64,000 bases of DNA from Massilia sp. 9I (GTDB lineage: Bacteria > Pseudomonadota > Gammaproteobacteria > Burkholderiales > Burkholderiaceae_D): positions 5,354,479 to 5,418,478 of the forward strand of contig NZ_LR733275.1 of the NCBI RefSeq assembly GCF_902506415.1. The letters run 5' to 3'. Numbering within the stretch: the stretch's first letter is position 1; each line of letters opens with the position of its first letter. Positions 50,060 through 58,798 of this stretch are shown one piece after another. The notes under the pieces are model-generated. The model was given only the letters and a program-made list of their open reading frames with translations. It had not been told where the DNA came from and searched no databases. A program made the translations under genes and the position numbers.

Positions 50060-50908
50060 GTGTCCCGTCTAAAAGTTCTGCCCCAATATGTAATGCCGAA
50101 AACGGCGCTGACCAACTTCGCCGGCCGCGTGGCGGGCGCCAAGGGCGGCGCGATGACCACGCGCCTGATCCGCTGGTTCGTCGGCAAATACGGCGTCAAC
50201 ATGGACGAGGCGGCGAACCCGGACATCGCGAGCTACAGCAGCTTCAACGAATTCTTCACGCGCCCGCTGCGCGGCGATGCCCGACCGCTGGCGAACGCCG
50301 ATTTCGTCTGCCCGGTGGACGGCGCCATCAGCCAGTTCGGCGACATCGACGACCACCACATCTTCCAGGCCAAGGGCCATCAATTCACCTCGGCCGAACT
50401 GGTCGGCGGCGACGCCCAGCTGGCGGCGCACTTCCAGCACGGCCACTTCGCCAACCTGTACCTGAGCCCGAAGGACTACCACCGCATCCACATGCCCTGC
50501 GACGGGCGGCTGACGCGCATGATCTACGTGCCGGGCAAGCTGTTCTCGGTGAACCCGACCACGGCGCGCGGCGTGCCGGGCCTGTTCGCGCGCAACGAGC
50601 GTGTCGTGTGCGTGTTCGAGTCGGAAGAACATGGCCCCTTCGTGATGACCCTGGTCGGCGCCACCATCGTCGGCAGCATGGCCACTGTATGGCACGGCGT
50701 GGTCAATCCGCCGCGCATGCCGCGCCTGTACGAGTGGAGCTACGAATCGCAGCCGGTGCTGCTGAAAAAGGGCGAAGAGATGGGCCGCTTCCTGCTCGGC
50801 TCCACCGTCGTCATGCTGTTCAAGAAGGGCGCGATTTCCTTCAACCCGGACTGGGCGCCGGAGCGTCCGGTGCGCCTGGGCGAGATGATGGGGAACCGTC
50901 CTCGCTGA
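50060..50908 (+). CDS. psd: Phosphatidylserine decarboxylase proenzyme
   Basis: A 282-residue enzyme from the GTG at 50060 (GAGAGG upstream); the frame back to 49985 is not needed. It converts phosphatidylserine to phosphatidylethanolamine at the inner membrane. The LGST self-cleavage motif (246-249) would split the chain between Gly247 and Ser248 to make the pyruvoyl group, and Asp87 and His144 (YHRIHMP) fit the processing triad. Length matches E. coli-type Psd. Its last 68 bases overlap the 3' end of the convergent LysR gene. Confidence 0.95.
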   Translation: MSRLKVLPQYVMPKTALTNFAGRVAGAKGGAMTTRLIRWFVGKYGVNMDEAANPDIASYSSFNEFFTRPLRGDARPLANADFVCPVDGAISQFGDIDDHHIFQAKGHQFTSAELVGGDAQLAAHFQHGHFANLYLSPKDYHRIHMPCDGRLTRMIYVPGKLFSVNPTTARGVPGLFARNERVVCVFESEEHGPFVMTLVGATIVGSMATVWHGVVNPPRMPRLYEWSYESQPVLLKKGEEMGRFLLGSTVVMLFKKGAISFNPDWAPERPVRLGEMMGNRPR

Positions 50909-51824
50909 TCGTGGGCTGCGGCCGGTGGCCGCGTTCCGTACACGCCGTTTCGATCAAATCCAGGAAAGCCCGGGTCTTGGCCGGCATCAGCCGGCGGCCC
51001 GGAAAGACCGCCCATCCCCGGGTGGTCGGCGGTTCCCATTCCGGCAGCACCCGTACCAGTTCCCCGGTTTGCAGATAGGGGCTCGCGAAAGTCAGCGAGC
51101 TCGCGGCGATGCCCGCCCCGCGCGCCGCGAAGCGCGCCAGCAGCTCGGGCGAGTTGGCGGTCAGGCGCGCCGTCACCTGCCGTTCCCAGCGCAGCTTCCC
51201 GCGGCTGAGCACCCAGGGCGCCGCGCCCCCGTAGCGGCTCAGCAGGCACAAGAGGTCGTGCCGCATCAGGTCGTCGGGATGCTCGGGCAAGCCGTGGCGC
51301 GCCAGGTAGGCGGGCGATGCGTACAGTCCCCAGTGCTCGATGTTGATCGGGCGCGCATGGAGCGAGGCGTCGTCGGGCAGGTCGCCCATGCGGATCGCGA
51401 TGTCGTAGTTCTCGGCGATCAGGTCGACCCGCCGTGGCGACAGGTCCAGCTCCAGCGACACCGCCGGATAGCGCGCGATGAATTGCGCGATGACGTCCTG
51501 CAGGCCGAGGTTGGCGAAGTCGCCGGGGAGCGAGATGCGCAGCTTGCCGCTCGGCTCGCCCTGGCGGTGCTGGGCCAGCGCGCCGGCCGCCTCCACCTCT
51601 TCCGCCACCTTGCGCGCATGCTCCAGGAGGCTGGCGCCGAACTCCGTCAGCATCAGTTTGCGCGTGGTCCGCTGCAGCAGGCGCTCGCCCAGGGTCTGCT
51701 CCAGCAGGGAGATGCGGCGCGAGACGGTCGATTTCGGCAGCTGCACGCGCTCGGCGGCGCGGCTGAAACTGCCCGCCTCGACGATGCGGGCGAATAGCAG
51801 CAGGTCATTCGGTTCGACGTCCAT
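50841..51824 (-). CDS. LysR family regulator next to azoR
   Basis: A 327-residue LTTR. N-terminal winged HTH (about 5-62: LLLFARIVEAGSFSRAAERV, TVSRRISLLEQTLGERLLQR) and a substrate-binding domain (about 92-295: GKLRISLPGDFANLGLQD). The last ~30 residues are a low-complexity Pro/Ser tail. It diverges from azoR over a 106-base gap holding a small palindrome, so control of azoR and itself is likely. The 3' end overlaps psd in antisense, which is unusual. Confidence 0.9.
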   Translation of the reverse strand: MDVEPNDLLLFARIVEAGSFSRAAERVQLPKSTVSRRISLLEQTLGERLLQRTTRKLMLTEFGASLLEHARKVAEEVEAAGALAQHRQGEPSGKLRISLPGDFANLGLQDVIAQFIARYPAVSLELDLSPRRVDLIAENYDIAIRMGDLPDDASLHARPINIEHWGLYASPAYLARHGLPEHPDDLMRHDLLCLLSRYGGAAPWVLSRGKLRWERQVTARLTANSPELLARFAARGAGIAASSLTFASPYLQTGELVRVLPEWEPPTTRGWAVFPGRRLMPAKTRAFLDLIETACTERGHRPQPTISEDGSPSSRPGAPDAPAPSPG

Positions 51825-51842
51825 GATTGTTCCATCAGCAGA

Positions 51843-51852
51843 ATAATGTTAT
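51843..51852. promoter_or_regulatory. Candidate LysR-type operator
   Basis: ATAATGTTAT (ATAA-TG-TTAT) inside the LysR-azoR divergent gap, within a longer AT-rich stretch that includes a T-N11-A-like pattern. Weak on its own; position is the main support. Confidence 0.35.
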
Positions 51853-51930
51853 CCATTTTAATGGCTTCCGACTTGATTTTGGAACCTTTACAGTGTGTCC
51901 ATCGACTACCCACTCACGAAGGACACCGAC

Positions 51931-52527
51931 ATGAACATCCTGCAAATCACCTCCAGCGTCCGCGGCAACGATTCGGAATCGACCCGTGTCGCCAACCTGA
52001 TCGTCGACAAGCTGGTCTCCTCGAACCGTGACGCGAACGTCGTGCGCCGCGACTTCGGCGCCCAGCCGCACCCGCTGCTGGACGGCGCCGCCGTCGGCGC
52101 CCTGTTCACCCCGGCCGAACAGCGCAGCGTTGAACAGTCGGCCCGCGTGGCGCTGGACGACGCCCTGATCGCCGAGGCGCAAGCCGCCGACGTGATCGTG
52201 ATCGGCGCCCCGATGTACAACTTCGGCATGCCGGTGCAGCTGAAGAACTGGTTCGACGCGATTGCGCGTTCCGGCGTGACCTTCCGCTATACCGAAACCG
52301 GTCCGGAAGGCCTCTTGAAGAACAAGAAGGTGTACGTGGCCACCGCCCGCGGCGGCGTGTACCCGGCGGATGCCGATCCGCAAGTGCCGCACATCCGCAT
52401 GCTGCTGAACTTCCTGGGCCTGACCAACCACACCTTCATCTACTCGTCCGGCCTGAACATGGGTCCGGATGCGGCGGCCAAGGGCAAGCAGGAGGCCGAC
52501 GCAGCGGTGGAAGCCGCGCTGGCGTAA
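51931..52527 (+). CDS. azoR: FMN-dependent NADH-azoreductase
   Basis: A 198-residue flavodoxin-like quinone/azo reductase from the ATG at 51931. Signatures: [18 protein letters not shown] at the FMN phosphate loop, [20 protein letters not shown] and [10 protein letters not shown] around the isoalloxazine ring. It reduces quinones and azo compounds with NADH and is often induced by electrophiles through an adjacent LysR regulator, as here. The pirin gene follows by 52 bases on the same strand. Confidence 0.94.
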   Translation: MNILQITSSVRGNDSESTRVANLIVDKLVSSNRDANVVRRDFGAQPHPLLDGAAVGALFTPAEQRSVEQSARVALDDALIAEAQAADVIVIGAPMYNFGMPVQLKNWFDAIARSGVTFRYTETGPEGLLKNKKVYVATARGGVYPADADPQVPHIRMLLNFLGLTNHTFIYSSGLNMGPDAAAKGKQEADAAVEAALA

Positions 52528-52579
52528 AATCTCGCCGCTGAAGAAGCGGCGGGCAACCGATCAACACAAGGAGAACAGC

Positions 52580-53461
52580 ATGACCGAGCAGACTACTATC
52601 GCAACGATCGCAGGTATCGCAAAGAGCCGCGGCGTCGAACGCCTGATCCAGGGCCAGTTCGTGATGGACGGCGCGGGCGTGAAGATCAACCGTGTGCTGA
52701 CCGGTTCCCTGCAGCGCCGCCTCGACCCCTTCCTGATGCTGGATGCCTTCGGCAGCGACAAGGCGGGCGACTACATCGCCGGCTTCCCGGAGCACCCGCA
52801 CCGCGGCTTCGAGACCGTGACCTACATGCTCAACGGCCGCATGCGTCACCGCGACAGCGCCGGCAACGAAGGCCTGGTGACCAACGGCGGCGTGCAGTGG
52901 ATGACGGCGGGCCGCGGGGTGATCCACTCCGAGATGCCGGAGCAGGATGAGGGCCTGATGGAAGGCTTCCAGCTGTGGCTCAACCTGCCCGCCAGGGACA
53001 AGATGATGGACCCGTGGTACCGCGACATCCCGACCGAGGAAGTGCCGCGCTTCACGAACGAGGACGGCGTGACGGTGCAGGTGATCGCGGGCGAGACCCA
53101 CGGCGTGAAGGGCGCGGTGCAGCGCGCGCACACCGAGCCGTTGTACCTCGACATCGAGATCCCGGCCGGCGTGACGTTCGAGCAGCCGATCCCGCAAGGC
53201 CACAACGCCTTCATCTACGTCTACCGCGGCGACGCGGTGGTCGAGGGCAAGGGCGTGGGCAAGACGCGCATGGCAGTGCTGGACAATGCCGCGGGCGCCG
53301 ATGGCGTGCGGATCAAGGCGGTGGAAGCGACCAAACTGATCCTGCTGGCCGGCCGTCCGCTGAACGAGCCGATCGCGCAGCATGGCCCGTTCGTGATGAA
53401 CACGACCGAAGAGCTGTACCAGGCCTTCGATGATTTCCGGGCTGGCCGTTTCGCTGCCTGA
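52580..53461 (+). CDS. Pirin family protein, second copy
   Basis: A 293-residue bicupin from the ATG at 52580 (AAGGAG upstream). Pirin motifs: LDAFGSD, HPHRGFETVTYMLNG, RHRDSAGNEG and QWMTAGRGVIHSEMPEQ with the His/His/His/Glu metal ligands. It is probably cotranscribed with azoR, a pairing that suggests a shared response to electrophilic or quinone-like compounds. Clearly divergent from the copy at 27629. A terminator follows. Confidence 0.92.
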   Translation: MTEQTTIATIAGIAKSRGVERLIQGQFVMDGAGVKINRVLTGSLQRRLDPFLMLDAFGSDKAGDYIAGFPEHPHRGFETVTYMLNGRMRHRDSAGNEGLVTNGGVQWMTAGRGVIHSEMPEQDEGLMEGFQLWLNLPARDKMMDPWYRDIPTEEVPRFTNEDGVTVQVIAGETHGVKGAVQRAHTEPLYLDIEIPAGVTFEQPIPQGHNAFIYVYRGDAVVEGKGVGKTRMAVLDNAAGADGVRIKAVEATKLILLAGRPLNEPIAQHGPFVMNTTEELYQAFDDFRAGRFAA

Positions 53462-53488
53462 TACGAAAACGCCAATACGCTACACTGA

Positions 53489-53518
53489 CGGGATGACGCA
53501 CGTTCATCCCGTTTTTTT
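53489..53518 (+). terminator. Intrinsic terminator after the pirin gene
   Basis: Stem CGGGATGA/TCATCCCG followed by seven Ts that end directly at the ATG of the next gene (53519). Confidence 0.88.
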
Positions 53519-53989
53519 ATGCCTCTGATCGACACCGTCGCCGACCTGCTCGCGCGCGCCAGCCGCGCACTTGGCTTCGAGACCGCGGACTCCTTCCCGC
53601 CCGGCCACGCCTACACGCGCACGCGCTGGAACAAGGCCTATTTCGATATCCCCTCGGACCTGAAGCCCGACGCGATCGAGCAGCGCATGTGCGAGGCGAT
53701 CGCCAACACCCCTACCCTGTTCGGCGAAATCCAGAACCCGACCCCGCGCATGCAGCGCACCCTGCTTGGCATCATCGAGCAGCGCCTGCGGCGCGGACAA
53801 GGCGCGCCTGGCGACCTGGCTGCGCTGCTGGTGGCGGCCTACCGCAGCCCGCATACCATGGAAACCGTGCCGGGCCTGCGCCAGGCCATCCGCGATACCT
53901 CAGGCTACGAGCCACACGTGCAGGCCAATGCGATCCTCGCCTTTCTAGCGGATGCGCCGGCCTCTTTTGGTGTAGTTGAGCTTAGCTAA
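53519..53989 (+). CDS. Hypothetical soluble protein
   Basis: A 156-residue helical protein with no signal peptide or recognised domain (LADLLARASRALGFE-type start, then PDAIEQRMCEAIANT and MQRTLLGIIEQRL). The ATG directly follows the T tract of a terminator, so there is no ribosome site; the true start may be internal, or the message may be made from a promoter inside the terminator region. The downstream gap to the next gene is short and AT-rich. Confidence 0.6.
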   Translation: MPLIDTVADLLARASRALGFETADSFPPGHAYTRTRWNKAYFDIPSDLKPDAIEQRMCEAIANTPTLFGEIQNPTPRMQRTLLGIIEQRLRRGQGAPGDLAALLVAAYRSPHTMETVPGLRQAIRDTSGYEPHVQANAILAFLADAPASFGVVELS

Positions 53990-54074
53990 AGGCCTATTCG
54001 GATCTGGTAATATTCATCTGTTCAAAGCTAAGTTTCAGGTACTATTATCCGATTAATGTTCTATACAAAGTAAT

Positions 54075-54926
54075 ATGAACAGTATCGCGCCTCTAGTTAA
54101 TGAGATTGGTGCCGACGACGGCCAAAAGGTAATCCAGCTCAAGGATAAGCTATCTACAAAGCTCTATTTCAGTTCCCTCTATTTCGTCACAGTGGGTGTT
54201 CTCTACCTGTGGGGTTACTGGCCAAGCTTCGGAATTAACATACTCGAGTACATCGCTGTCACGGACATATTGAAATTAACAGCGTATCCAATCGCCGTCA
54301 CCCTTCTACTTCTCCTATTAGGAACTAGCTTGGGAACGATTGGGCACAACCGGGAAGAAGACGAGTCCCTAGAGCATTTGAGCATCGCCGAGCTCGAAGC
54401 TAAGCGCCTCAAATTGCGTCGAAGACTTCTGTTCCTTAAAGGTGGATGGGTTCTAAGCTTTATCGTCGCACTCTTTTGCGACACAATCTTTTTGTGGTCG
54501 CTTCTACCTTATTCTATTGCCATGATCGTGATGTACTGGCTCCGAGACCACGTGACTAATATCTCTTGGCTCCCGAACAGAAACGCGCGTATTCTTGTAG
54601 TCTATCTGTTGGTTGCCCTACCTTTCCTGGCGTATGGAAAAGGACGCATCGCCGCTCAGCGAGTAGTGGAAGGAACCGCATACACCTACCTAGTCTCCGG
54701 TGTCGGTGACTCATCTGCGAATAGTAAACCCGAGACAAAGATGCGGTACCTTGGGCATGCAGGAGAACACTTATTTTTCTACGACCCTAAAACATCTGCA
54801 ACTGTCGTAGCGAAAATGGAGTCAGATAAACCGCTAATCCTGAAGGCCTCGTCAGACCAAATACGCTTCGATGAGGTTTTACCTACACTTCGTCGACATG
54901 CACTCGAAAAATTGATTAGCCTCTAG
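54075..54926 (+). CDS. AT-rich orphan membrane protein
   Basis: A 283-residue protein with about five hydrophobic segments (YFVTVGVLYLWGYWPSFG, AYPIAVTLLLLLLGTSLG, GGWVLSFIVALFCDTIFLW, LPYSIAMIVMYWL, ILVVYLLVALPFLAYG) and a C-terminal soluble domain of about 80 residues. No family was recognised. Codon use is clearly AT-richer than every neighbour, including the flanks (54000-54070), so horizontal acquisition is likely. It could be an effector, immunity or host-defence-type membrane protein, but nothing in the sequence proves it. Confidence 0.75.
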   Translation: MNSIAPLVNEIGADDGQKVIQLKDKLSTKLYFSSLYFVTVGVLYLWGYWPSFGINILEYIAVTDILKLTAYPIAVTLLLLLLGTSLGTIGHNREEDESLEHLSIAELEAKRLKLRRRLLFLKGGWVLSFIVALFCDTIFLWSLLPYSIAMIVMYWLRDHVTNISWLPNRNARILVVYLLVALPFLAYGKGRIAAQRVVEGTAYTYLVSGVGDSSANSKPETKMRYLGHAGEHLFFYDPKTSATVVAKMESDKPLILKASSDQIRFDEVLPTLRRHALEKLISL

Positions 54927-54978
54927 CCCTGAGTTCACTGACGAGCTGTCCAGTTTTCATCACATCCACTTAGTGACG

Positions 54979-56121
54979 TCAAAGGGCTGAATTTTTTCCG
55001 ACTTTATCTGTTGTTACAGACCGAGAGTTCGCCGGAAAATATCGCATGCGCAGGAGCATAAAGGGGGTCTCTATGTGCTTGTACAGTAGCCATCCGGTCA
55101 GCACCGACAAAGTCAGGAGCGCGGCGATGGTCAGCGGGTGTTCCGCGCCGAAACCCCGCTGCGCCATCCATTTGGCGGCCATCACGCACAATGGCTTGTG
55201 CAGCAGGTAGATCGCATAGGACCAAAGCGCCAGCGCTCCCGCACCGGGCACCTTCAGCCTGCGCAGCAAAGAATCTTCAGCCACCGCCGCGACGATCAGG
55301 AGGGAAAAACCCAGCGCCATCAGCGGGAAGCCGAACACGGTGATGCCAAAGCCGTAGCGGTCATCCAGGAAGAACCAGAAGGCGACGGCGCAGGACAGCA
55401 GGCCGAGGCCACCCATCAGGTTGCCGTGACGCGTCAAGCATCCCCACGCGCCGGGATGGTGGTTGCGCAGTATCGCCAGGCTTACGCCGGCCAGCAGCTC
55501 GTCGAATCTGCATAAGCTGGAGTAATAAATCCACTTGAAATAGAAGTAAAGCTTATGAGTCTGGCCCGCCATCTCCTGCCACAGGTCGGCGCGCACCAGC
55601 ATCCCGGCGACGAAAGCCAGCGCGATCGCGGTCCATGCCAGGCGCAGCGAGCCGCCCCACAGCGCGCCGAGCAGCGCCACGGCGGGCAGCAACAGGTAGA
55701 ACTGTTCCTCGATCGCGAGCGACCAGCTGTGTGAAAAAGCGCTGCCCGGTTCGAGCGCGAAGTTCTGAATAAAGGTGGCGTATTCCCACAGCGCCAGCAG
55801 CGGATCGTCGCCGCGGAAGGCCGGCCACAGGAAGTACAGGGCCAGCACCACCCAGTAATTGGGCAGGGTGCGCAGCAGGCGCCGCGCGTAGAAGCGCCTC
55901 AGCGAGAAGCCGCCCGGGCTCTTCATCGCGGCGAAGATCTGGTTGCCGATCAGGTAGCCCGAGAGGGCGAAGAACAGGTCGACGCCGACCCAGCCGATCT
56001 GGCCCACCCAGCCGAAGGTCGGCGCATCGCTGACGAACAGCACGTAGTGGTGCAGCACCACCAGCGTGACGGCGAGTGCGCGCAGCGTGTCGAGGCCATG
56101 GATGCGGGTGGATGTGGACAT
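54979..56121 (-). CDS. Acyltransferase 3 (OafA/YrhL-like)
   Basis: A 380-residue membrane O-acyltransferase from the ATG at 56121. Family signatures: HGLDTLRALAVTLVVLHHY at the start, GWVGVDLFFALSGYLIGNQI in the second segment, FYARRLLRTLPNYWVVL and a SWSLAIEEQFYLLLP motif, with about ten membrane spans. Members acetylate O-antigen, peptidoglycan or exopolysaccharide sugars. The substrate is not predictable; no polysaccharide operon flanks it. Confidence 0.92.
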   Translation of the reverse strand: MSTSTRIHGLDTLRALAVTLVVLHHYVLFVSDAPTFGWVGQIGWVGVDLFFALSGYLIGNQIFAAMKSPGGFSLRRFYARRLLRTLPNYWVVLALYFLWPAFRGDDPLLALWEYATFIQNFALEPGSAFSHSWSLAIEEQFYLLLPAVALLGALWGGSLRLAWTAIALAFVAGMLVRADLWQEMAGQTHKLYFYFKWIYYSSLCRFDELLAGVSLAILRNHHPGAWGCLTRHGNLMGGLGLLSCAVAFWFFLDDRYGFGITVFGFPLMALGFSLLIVAAVAEDSLLRRLKVPGAGALALWSYAIYLLHKPLCVMAAKWMAQRGFGAEHPLTIAALLTLSVLTGWLLYKHIETPFMLLRMRYFPANSRSVTTDKVGKNSAL

Positions 56122-56225
56122 TGGGGGCAATTGGCAAGCAAGTTGCGGATCATGCCATGCCGGCCTCAATTTCTCAATTTGCCGATAGAATGTCGGCACC
56201 CATCATTTCCATCCATCGCAACGCA

Positions 56226-57197
56226 ATGACTTCCCCCAGCCAGTATCAATTCAAATCCGTTAACTACACCGGCATCCAGCCGGGCCCGCGCGTCATCATC
56301 ATGGGCGCGACCCATGGCAATGAAGTCTGCGGCACGATCGCGATCCGCCGCGTGATGGAGGAAATCGACAGTGGCAAGCTGCACATCGCAGCCGGCAGCG
56401 TGACCTTCGTGCCGATCGTGAACCCGAAGGCCTACGAACAGAACACCCGCAACGGCGACCGCAACCTGAACCGCAACCTGTTCCCCAAGGACGACCCGCA
56501 AGACTTCGAGGACCAGATCGCCAACTGGCTGTGCCCCCTGCTCGCCCAGCACGACGTGCTGCTCGACCTGCACTCCTTCAATGCCACCGGCGGCCTGCCC
56601 TTCGTGATGGTCGGCCCGCTGAACAATGATGGTCCGCTGCAGCCCTTCAAGCATGCGGAAAAAGAACGCGCCTGGGCGCGCCGCCTGGGCGTGACGCGCT
56701 TCGTGGATGGCTGGCTGGCGGCCTACGGCGACGGCGTCAAGCGCCGCAGCCGCAATGCCGATGAACTGGAAACCGTGCTGCGCTACGGCGTCGGCACCAC
56801 CGAATTCATGCGCACCACGGGCGGCTATGCGCTGACTCTCGAATGCGGCCAGCACGTCGACCCGCAAGCCCCAGAAGTCGCCTACCGCGCCATCATGAAC
56901 ACCCTGGCGCACCTAGCGCTGATCGCCGCGCCCGACCCGGAGCCGATCGCTTTCGACAAGATGGAAGCACTGTCGATGGTGGTGGTGCATGACAAGCTGC
57001 ACGCGGACGACCAGTTCTCGCGCCAGTGGGCCAGTTTCGACCCGGTGGCTGAAGGCGACGAGATCGGCGTGCGCGCCGACGGCAGCAAGGTCACGGCCGA
57101 ATTCAGCGGCCGCATCCTGTTCCCGGATGCGAAGGCCGGCGCCAACTCGGAGTGGTACTACATGACCCGCCCCAATCCATCGTTCGGCCGCGAGTAA
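56226..57197 (+). CDS. Succinylglutamate desuccinylase/aspartoacylase family protein
   Basis: A 323-residue zinc carboxypeptidase-like hydrolase from the ATG at 56226. The zinc site is formed by His30 and Glu33 (GATHGNEVCG) and the His in LLDLHSF; NRDLNR-like DRNLNRNLFP is the substrate-binding segment. AstE/ASPA relatives deacylate N-acyl amino acids. No arginine succinyltransferase genes accompany it, so a stand-alone acylase role is more likely than the AST pathway. It is divergent from the acyltransferase over 104 bases. Confidence 0.9.
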   Translation: MTSPSQYQFKSVNYTGIQPGPRVIIMGATHGNEVCGTIAIRRVMEEIDSGKLHIAAGSVTFVPIVNPKAYEQNTRNGDRNLNRNLFPKDDPQDFEDQIANWLCPLLAQHDVLLDLHSFNATGGLPFVMVGPLNNDGPLQPFKHAEKERAWARRLGVTRFVDGWLAAYGDGVKRRSRNADELETVLRYGVGTTEFMRTTGGYALTLECGQHVDPQAPEVAYRAIMNTLAHLALIAAPDPEPIAFDKMEALSMVVVHDKLHADDQFSRQWASFDPVAEGDEIGVRADGSKVTAEFSGRILFPDAKAGANSEWYYMTRPNPSFGRE

Positions 57198-57249
57198 GCA
57201 GGCCATCCCTGAAGCACGAAATAAGGCGGCCTCAGCAGGATTTCCGAAC

Positions 57250-57269
57250 ATATCGTAAGATGACGATAT
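57250..57269. promoter_or_regulatory. ArsR operator before the OYE operon
   Basis: Perfect inverted repeat ATATCGT/ACGATAT around AAGATG, extended imperfectly by CCGAA/TTCGG on both sides. It lies 35-54 bases before the ArsR start, the expected place for autoregulation. Confidence 0.65.
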
Positions 57270-57303
57270 TCGGATCGAAAGAACCCGATATAAGGAAGAG
57301 CTC

Positions 57304-57600
57304 ATGGACATCGACGCGATCCACAAGGCCCTGGCCAACCCGGTGCGGCGCCAGATCCTGCATTGGCTGAAGGACCCGCACCAGCATTTCGCCGAGCAGG
57401 AACACCCGCTCGACCTGGGGGTGTGCTGCAAGCTGATCGACCAGCGCACGGGGCTGTCGCAATCGACGGTCTCGGCCCACCTGGCGACCCTGCACAAGGC
57501 CGGCCTGGTCAGCACGCGGCGCGTCGGACAGTTCATCTTCTTCCAGCGTAACGAGGAAGTCATCGATGCCTTCCTCAATCAACTGAACGACGGACTATAG
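57304..57600 (+). CDS. ArsR family regulator
   Basis: A 98-residue winged-helix repressor (LANPVRRQILHWLKDP, then TGLSQSTVSAHLATLHKAGL as the HTH). Two cysteines in DLGVCCKL could sense electrophiles or metals. It starts 11 bases before the Old Yellow Enzyme gene in one operon, with a palindromic operator upstream, so it most likely represses the operon and is released by a reactive compound that the reductase then detoxifies. Confidence 0.9.
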   Translation: MDIDAIHKALANPVRRQILHWLKDPHQHFAEQEHPLDLGVCCKLIDQRTGLSQSTVSAHLATLHKAGLVSTRRVGQFIFFQRNEEVIDAFLNQLNDGL

Positions 57601-57610
57601 GAACAACAAC

Positions 57611-58666
57611 ATGACGACGATGTTTGACCCGATCAAAGTAGGGGCACTCGAACTGCCGAACCGCATCATCATGGCCCCGCTCACCCGCGCCCGCGCCGTT
57701 GGCGGCGGCCGCGTGCCGAACGAGATGATGGTCGAGTACTACGTGCAGCGCGCGTCGGCAGGCCTGATCCTGTCGGAAGCGACCGCCGTCACCCCGATGG
57801 GCGTGGGTTATGCCGACACCCCGGGCATCTGGTCGGACGAACAGGTCGAAGGCTGGAAGAAGGTCACCGAGGCCGTGCACCAGGCGGGCGGACGCATCTT
57901 CCTGCAGCTGTGGCACGTCGGCCGCATCTCGGATCCGCACTTCCTCGACGGCCAGCTGCCGGTCGCCCCCTCGAGCATCCAGCCGAAGGGCCACGTCAGC
58001 CTGCTGCGCCCGATGCGCGACTACGCCACCCCGCGCGCGCTCGATCTGTCCGAGATCCCTGGCATCGTCGCCGCCTACCGCAAGGGCGCCGAGAATGCCA
58101 AGAAAGCCGGTTTCGACGGCGTGGAGGTCCACGGCGCCAACGGCTACCTGCTCGACCAGTTCCTGCAGGACTCCACCAACCAGCGCAAGGACCAGTACGG
58201 CGGCTCGATCGAGAACCGTGCGCGCCTGATGCTCGAAGTGACCGACGCATGCATCGAGGTGTGGGGCGCCGACCGCGTCGGCATGCACCTGGCGCCGCGC
58301 CGCGACTCGCACGACATGGGCGACTCGACCCCGCTTGAAACCTTCGGCTACGTCGCGCGCGAACTCGGCAAGCGCGGCATCGCCTTCATCTGCGCCCGCG
58401 AAGCCATCGGCGGCGACAGCCTGCGCGCGCAGCTGAAGGAGGTATTCGGCGGCGTCTACATCGCCAACGAAAAGCTGACCAAGGAAAGCGCGGAGCAGCT
58501 GATCCAGTCGGGCGAAGCCGATGCGGTGGCCTTCGGTGTGTGGTTCATCGCGAATCCGGACCTGCCGAAGCGTCTGGCGCAAGATGCACCGCTGAACCAG
58601 CCGCGTCCGGAGCTGTTCTACCATCCGGGCGCAGAAGGCTACATCGACTACCCGGCGCTGGCCTAA
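57611..58666 (+). CDS. Alkene reductase, Old Yellow Enzyme family
   Basis: A 351-residue FMN ene-reductase (NemA-like). Motifs: LTRARAVGGGRVPNEMM near the start, QLWHVGR, VHGANGYLLDQF with His174/Asn177 that bind the substrate carbonyl or nitro group, and RKDQYGGSIENR with Tyr196 as proton donor region. It reduces activated C=C bonds, maleimides or nitro compounds with NAD(P)H. Second gene of an operon with an ArsR regulator. Confidence 0.94.
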   Translation: MTTMFDPIKVGALELPNRIIMAPLTRARAVGGGRVPNEMMVEYYVQRASAGLILSEATAVTPMGVGYADTPGIWSDEQVEGWKKVTEAVHQAGGRIFLQLWHVGRISDPHFLDGQLPVAPSSIQPKGHVSLLRPMRDYATPRALDLSEIPGIVAAYRKGAENAKKAGFDGVEVHGANGYLLDQFLQDSTNQRKDQYGGSIENRARLMLEVTDACIEVWGADRVGMHLAPRRDSHDMGDSTPLETFGYVARELGKRGIAFICAREAIGGDSLRAQLKEVFGGVYIANEKLTKESAEQLIQSGEADAVAFGVWFIANPDLPKRLAQDAPLNQPRPELFYHPGAEGYIDYPALA

Positions 58667-58678
58667 ACGGTCTCCTCG

Positions 58679-58725
58679 TTACACCACGTACATACGTTCT
58701 ACGAACTGATATGTATGTGGTGTAA
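58679..58725. repeat. Long inverted repeat after the OYE gene
   Basis: Arms TTACACCACGTACATA and TATGTATGTGGTGTAA pair with one mismatch, and GTTC TAC GAAC inside extends the stem to a tiny loop. There is no T tract, so it is not a standard intrinsic terminator; an operator, recombination site or structural RNA element is possible. Confidence 0.6.
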
Positions 58726-58750
58726 ATGACAGCCTGCCCATGCTATTCTT

Positions 58751-58771
58751 GCGCGATTATTTTTATCGCGC
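58751..58771 (+). promoter_or_regulatory. Hairpin in the aminopeptidase leader
   Basis: Perfect inverted repeat GCGCGAT/ATCGCGC around TATTTTT, 28 bases upstream of the GTG start. TATTCT at 58744-58749 is a possible -10 box, which would place this hairpin at the very start of the mRNA. Confidence 0.4.
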
Positions 58772-58798
58772 ACCCAGCTGCGCTGTCCAGGAGACCAC

